Assembly (NCBI GenBank): GCA_964405375.1
Contig: CAYONQ010000015.1
Span: forward strand, 1 to 41,501
Length of the DNA stretch: 41,501 nucleotides
Reading direction: 5' to 3'
Source: CAYONQ01 sp964405375
GTDB lineage: Bacteria; Planctomycetota; Phycisphaerae; Sedimentisphaerales; Anaerobacaceae
The notes under the pieces were generated by a model. It was not told the DNA's origin. It was given only the letters and a program-made list of their open reading frames with translations, and did not search any database. Numbering within the stretch: the first letter of the stretch is position 1; each line of letters starts with the position of its first letter. This document shows, in pieces, positions 38,579 through 41,501 of this stretch. The translations under genes and the position numbers were made by a program.

Positions 38579-40921
38579 CTAACGGCTGCGCCAAGGCCGG
38601 CGGGGAGGATGACGGCGGTGGATTATTCTGGCGGTGTCGCAGCCGAAGAAGTATCGGCCTGTTTTTAATCGGCCAACAAGTTTCAACTCCACCCTGCCGT
38701 TGTTACTAATAACATCCATCAAATCACGTTTGTCAAAGTAGGCGATGATGCTTACACGCTTAGGGCCACGTCTGCCGCGAGGGAAGATATATTGACGGGT
38801 CGGCTCGATTTCGCCCGGGTAGAGTAATAACGGTGTGTTGCTGTCAATATCGTCTTTGGTGACGCCTTTGGGTAAACGGAGCCAGGCCGATATTCTTCTT
38901 TGCGTGTGGCTGTAGCGATAGATTAGCCGTGGGAATATCCACAGACGAGCGCGGGTATGATTAGATTCGTAGGCGCCCATATCGATTCTGCCGGCGATAA
39001 TACGGGGGCTGCCGTCGAGGTTGGTTTCGCCGGGGGTGACAATATAATTGGGGTCGCCGGCGTTAATGCAGAGCGAAAATGGGTACAAATGATAGTCGCC
39101 TTCAATCCAGATTGCGTTGGGGGCGTTGGGTTCAACGATGATATTCGGGTCATTAGAATCGGCCCAGCAGCCGGGCGAGACAAAGCAGGGATCAACATCA
39201 ATATTGCCGGTGCCCGGCCAGCCGGTTTGAACGTTGCTGTAGGTTATGTCGATAGTTGAATTATCGTTGTTCCATATTTCGTTGCCGCCGTCCCAGAGGA
39301 TACAGTTTGTTAGCTGAAGAATGCTTGGATACTGCTGTTTGTAGAAATCACAGGCGAGGGCGTTTCCGTTGGCGGCGTAATTTTCAGCAAGTGTGCAGTT
39401 TGCAATTGTTAGGTTGCTGCCTCTCTCGCAGGAGATTCCGCCGCCGGCTATCCCGGCTGAGTTGCCGGTGATTATGCAGTTTATAATTGTTGGGTTGCTG
39501 TACTTCTCGCAGGAGATTCCACCGCCGTCGTATTCCGCTGAGTTGCCGCTAATGGTGCAGTTTATAATTGTTGGGTCGCTTCTGTAGCAGTAGATTCCCC
39601 CGCCGGTGCCCCAATCCGCCGAATTACCAGTAATAATACAGTTACGGATTGTGGGGCTGCTATTGTAACAGTATATTCCGCCGCCGGAGTCAGGCCCCGG
39701 AAAGCCGGACAGACAGCCATTGGTGATAGTGAAACCATCTAAAACGGAATCTGCATCTTCTAAACTGTGAAATAGGAAGCCGGAGTGGGGTTCGTATTCC
39801 GTACCGTTACAGTCGATGATGCAGTTTCCGGGCCCGTTTTCTGAGCGGAGCATAACGGGTTTTCCTCTGAAGTCGATGTCACGGTTGCCGGGGCCGGTGT
39901 ATGTGCCGGGGGCGACAAGGACTGTATCGTAATCACCGGCTGCATCTATGGCGGCCTGGATATTGGGATGCTGGCCTGGAACGAGCAGCTTTGAGCCAAT
40001 AAGTAAGCTCACCGGAACATAACGTATGTAACCGGGGACGTCAGGGTCGGAAATTATCAGTCCGCAACTATGCCGACCAGCGGGCAGGTTGTTGGTGTCT
40101 ATGCTGACGATAACTTCATCGACTTCGCCCGAAGATTGGCCTGAGGTGGGGCAAACATCCAGCCAGTTGCAGTCCTCATTAATCTGCCAATGAAGCGTAT
40201 CAGCGGTGTTATTACGGATGGAAAGGGTCTGCGGTTGAGGACTTGGTTCGCCGATACAACGGCGGAAGCTCAATTCGTCCGGCGCAACCCCGATAGGCCC
40301 GGGTGCGGCGGCGAGAGACGTTATTTCGCCGGATATCCTAAAATAGCGGCCATATTTATCATAAAAGCGTGTTTCGAACTCTCTACGCCAATTAAAAGCT
40401 GAGATAGGCGGGAATGAATCTGGCAGCTCATCGTTGTCGGTGTAATCGTTTGTGCTGCTGCAGACGTCGATGGGCTTTAGATAAGTATCAATCCAAGGGA
40501 TGTCATTATAAGTTTTAGGCGAGCCGTTTACGTAGATTGTGCCGTCAAAAAATGGGGCAGAACTATGAGCTTCGTAGGCAAGGTCCACGACCGAGACCTC
40601 GAATAAAGCCCTGCCCCCAGCAGGGGTAGGAGTCGGGTCGTGTGTAAATGTGTAGTTTCCGATAGTCATTGAAAGTGAAAGCAGTGCATAAGTTCCGTGA
40701 CACGGACTATCGTCCAGATCGGGCGTGGACGTATCGTAGGTGCAGGTACCGGTCATTACCGAACCCTCACTGATGGAACCATCCAGAGCGAAACCGCCCT
40801 CAGTTTGAACAGAATGAACGATGCCCGTAACCTCGACAATAACCACTTTGGCAGGGGCTATGCGTGCAAGTGACAAATACACTATTGATGCCAGGTAAAT
40901 ACTCCAATTTCTCGTTTTCAT
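38579..40921 (-). CDS. Large secreted beta-helix protein with BACON-like domain
   Basis: A 780-residue protein. Signal peptide (IYLASIVYLSLARIAPA). An N-terminal beta domain (about 25-210) has TCTYDTSTPD and GTYALLSLSMTIGNYTF. A BACON-like domain (about 215-305; DELSFRRC..P..QTLSIRNNTADTLHW, WLDVCPTSG) follows. Then a right-handed beta-helix has GGGIYCYNSSPTIRNCIITGNS-type rungs (about 400-540). A choice-of-anchor-Q-like ending (INAGDPNY...RIIAGRIDMGAYE) and the ~110-residue C-terminal domain are shared with the gene at 1697-3277. DNA identity across that shared 3' part is about 90%, so the copies are recent or gene-converted. AAAGGA precedes the ATG. Likely extracellular, possibly glycan-binding. 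No PEP-CTERM tail. Confidence 0.82.
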   Translation of the reverse strand: MKTRNWSIYLASIVYLSLARIAPAKVVIVEVTGIVHSVQTEGGFALDGSISEGSVMTGTCTYDTSTPDLDDSPCHGTYALLSLSMTIGNYTFTHDPTPTPAGGRALFEVSVVDLAYEAHSSAPFFDGTIYVNGSPKTYNDIPWIDTYLKPIDVCSSTNDYTDNDELPDSFPPISAFNWRREFETRFYDKYGRYFRISGEITSLAAAPGPIGVAPDELSFRRCIGEPSPQPQTLSIRNNTADTLHWQINEDCNWLDVCPTSGQSSGEVDEVIVSIDTNNLPAGRHSCGLIISDPDVPGYIRYVPVSLLIGSKLLVPGQHPNIQAAIDAAGDYDTVLVAPGTYTGPGNRDIDFRGKPVMLRSENGPGNCIIDCNGTEYEPHSGFLFHSLEDADSVLDGFTITNGCLSGFPGPDSGGGIYCYNSSPTIRNCIITGNSADWGTGGGIYCYRSDPTIINCTISGNSAEYDGGGISCEKYSNPTIINCIITGNSAGIAGGGISCERGSNLTIANCTLAENYAANGNALACDFYKQQYPSILQLTNCILWDGGNEIWNNDNSTIDITYSNVQTGWPGTGNIDVDPCFVSPGCWADSNDPNIIVEPNAPNAIWIEGDYHLYPFSLCINAGDPNYIVTPGETNLDGSPRIIAGRIDMGAYESNHTRARLWIFPRLIYRYSHTQRRISAWLRLPKGVTKDDIDSNTPLLLYPGEIEPTRQYIFPRGRRGPKRVSIIAYFDKRDLMDVISNNGRVELKLVGRLKTGRYFFGCDTARIIHRRHPPRRPWRSR

Positions 40922-41007
40922 TTTTGAGTCCTTTCCAAGATTTATGATAAATGTATTATGGCGGTACAGGTAACGCGCCTATAGCCGAACGATTGGCTCG
41001 CTGTCCA

Positions 41008-41054
41008 CCCCGTTAGAGACAGAAAACACTTCAGTGGACTAATCTCTAACGGGG
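41008..41054. repeat. Family-B palindromic element, intergenic
   Basis: CCCCGTTAGAGA (41008-41019) and TCTCTAACGGGG (41043-41054) are perfect 12-bp arms around 23 bp. It lies directly before the 39-nt repeat. Confidence 0.85.
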
Positions 41055-41062
41055 CACACTGA

Positions 41063-41101
41063 TAAGATGCGCAAAGTCGGCTATCTGTTCCCTTAATTTT
41101 C
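41063..41101. repeat. 39-nt exact repeat, second copy
   Basis: Exact match to 3339-3377. Both copies lie upstream of beta-helix genes in the same orientation. Confidence 0.8.
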
Positions 41102-41287
41102 GAGTTTTTTTGCGCATTTTTGGTTTTTCTGCCGGTTCAGACAAAAAACGCAATACTTAGTTCCGTAACGAAGCTAACGGCAGAGTTTTGAAGGCGGGGC
41201 TGGTATGAAAAAACGGAAACGAATTATGATGGCAAACAGAAATTATGATAGTTTTTTGAGCCTGCCTTCATACCTTAATTTGGCTGT

Positions 41288-41317
41288 ATTATACCACAAA
41301 AGGGGGTTATTTTGCAA
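41288..41317 (-). promoter_or_regulatory. Probable promoter of the 780-residue beta-helix gene
   Basis: On the minus strand, TTGCAA (41312-41317) and TATAAT (41288-41293) are 18 bp apart, with AAAATCCTTGCA at the -35 as in the four secreted-protein promoters at the other end of the window. The 5' leader would be about 360 nt. Confidence 0.55.
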
Positions 41318-41501
41318 GGATTTTTTTGCGGATTTCGGGAGATTTTTTCGGTTTTAACCAGCAGAACCCTAAATCCGCTTTTTGGCCTGGTTTGGGGGGA
41401 ATTTTCTTGACTTTCGCCGGCTGATTTGATACACTGGGCGGGCAACGTTGGGGGGGGGGAAGGAACCGCCTAAACTAGTTATTATATACTATTTGATATT
41501 T

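Larger units (their letters stand above)
40922..41501. other. Region upstream of the 780-residue beta-helix gene
   Basis: No gene. Holds a family-B palindrome (41008-41054), the 39-nt repeat (41063-41101) and a promoter (41288-41317), giving a ~360-nt leader. Confidence 0.5.

Overview
The window looks like a chromosomal segment of a planctomycete, probably from the Phycisphaerae/Sedimentisphaerales side. This is inferred from several signs. Secreted proteins end in PEP-CTERM-like tails (VPEPAT...). There are large right-handed beta-helix proteins with a D.DG..R....DMGAYE ending. A pseudopilin of the LFADG type is present, and housekeeping genes are broken into many short operons that alternate strand. 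No rRNA, tRNA, CRISPR array, transposase or phage gene was recognised.

Layout. 1-3.3 kb (minus): four secreted-protein genes (a BsuPI-like protein cut by the window edge, two PEP-CTERM-like proteins, a beta-helix protein). All four sit behind copies of one promoter/ribosome-site module, and three of them also share a signal peptide. 3.66-5.63 kb (plus): dnaK behind a near-perfect sigma-54 promoter. 5.85-10.8 kb (minus): metallophosphoesterase, yidC, mnmE, pseudopilin. 11.0-15.9 kb (plus): lptB, a DNA methyltransferase, def, fmt, rsmB. 15.9-16.95 kb (minus): a Tat-exported phosphoesterase. 17.4-18.8 kb (plus): dnaA. 19.2-24.8 kb (minus): marR, M1-like peptidase, small membrane protein, lipase-like lipoprotein, eno and an FtsB/DivIC-like gene. 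25.0-26.8 kb (plus): psd-pssA (phosphatidylethanolamine synthesis). 26.9-27.8 kb (minus): a PilZ protein. 28.1-31.5 kb (plus): unknown membrane-anchored protein, purB, pyrE. 31.5-37.0 kb (minus): eight-gene run pheA-tpiA-secG-yicC-gmk-rpoZ-coaC-coaB. 37.2 kb (plus): ogt. 37.7-38.55 kb: gene-free but rich in RNA-like structure. 38.6-40.9 kb (minus): a second beta-helix protein sharing its C-terminal third with the first.

The genes are mostly housekeeping: translation start and rRNA/tRNA modification (def, fmt, rsmB, mnmE), membrane biogenesis (yidC, lptB, secG, psd, pssA), nucleotides and CoA (purB, pyrE, gmk, coaC, coaB), and glycolysis and aromatic amino acids (eno, tpiA, pheA). What stands out is between and inside them. 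Short palindromic elements of at least three sequence families (A: CCCGCCCCTC/GAGGGGCGGG; B: CCCCGTTAGA/TCTAACGGGG; C: CCCCGCACC/GGTGCGGGG) lie in intergenic DNA, directly after stop codons, and in frame inside conserved genes (mnmE, fmt, rsmB, eno, psd). A separate ~105-bp element (family D) has conserved arms but a different central hairpin in each copy. It sits immediately before the start codons of lptB, psd and pssA, which lack a clear Shine-Dalgarno site. A pseudoknotted RNA candidate with a terminator lies at 38.03-38.25 kb, and a three-way-junction fold at 38.40-38.51 kb. These repeat and RNA systems are the best candidates for something undescribed.
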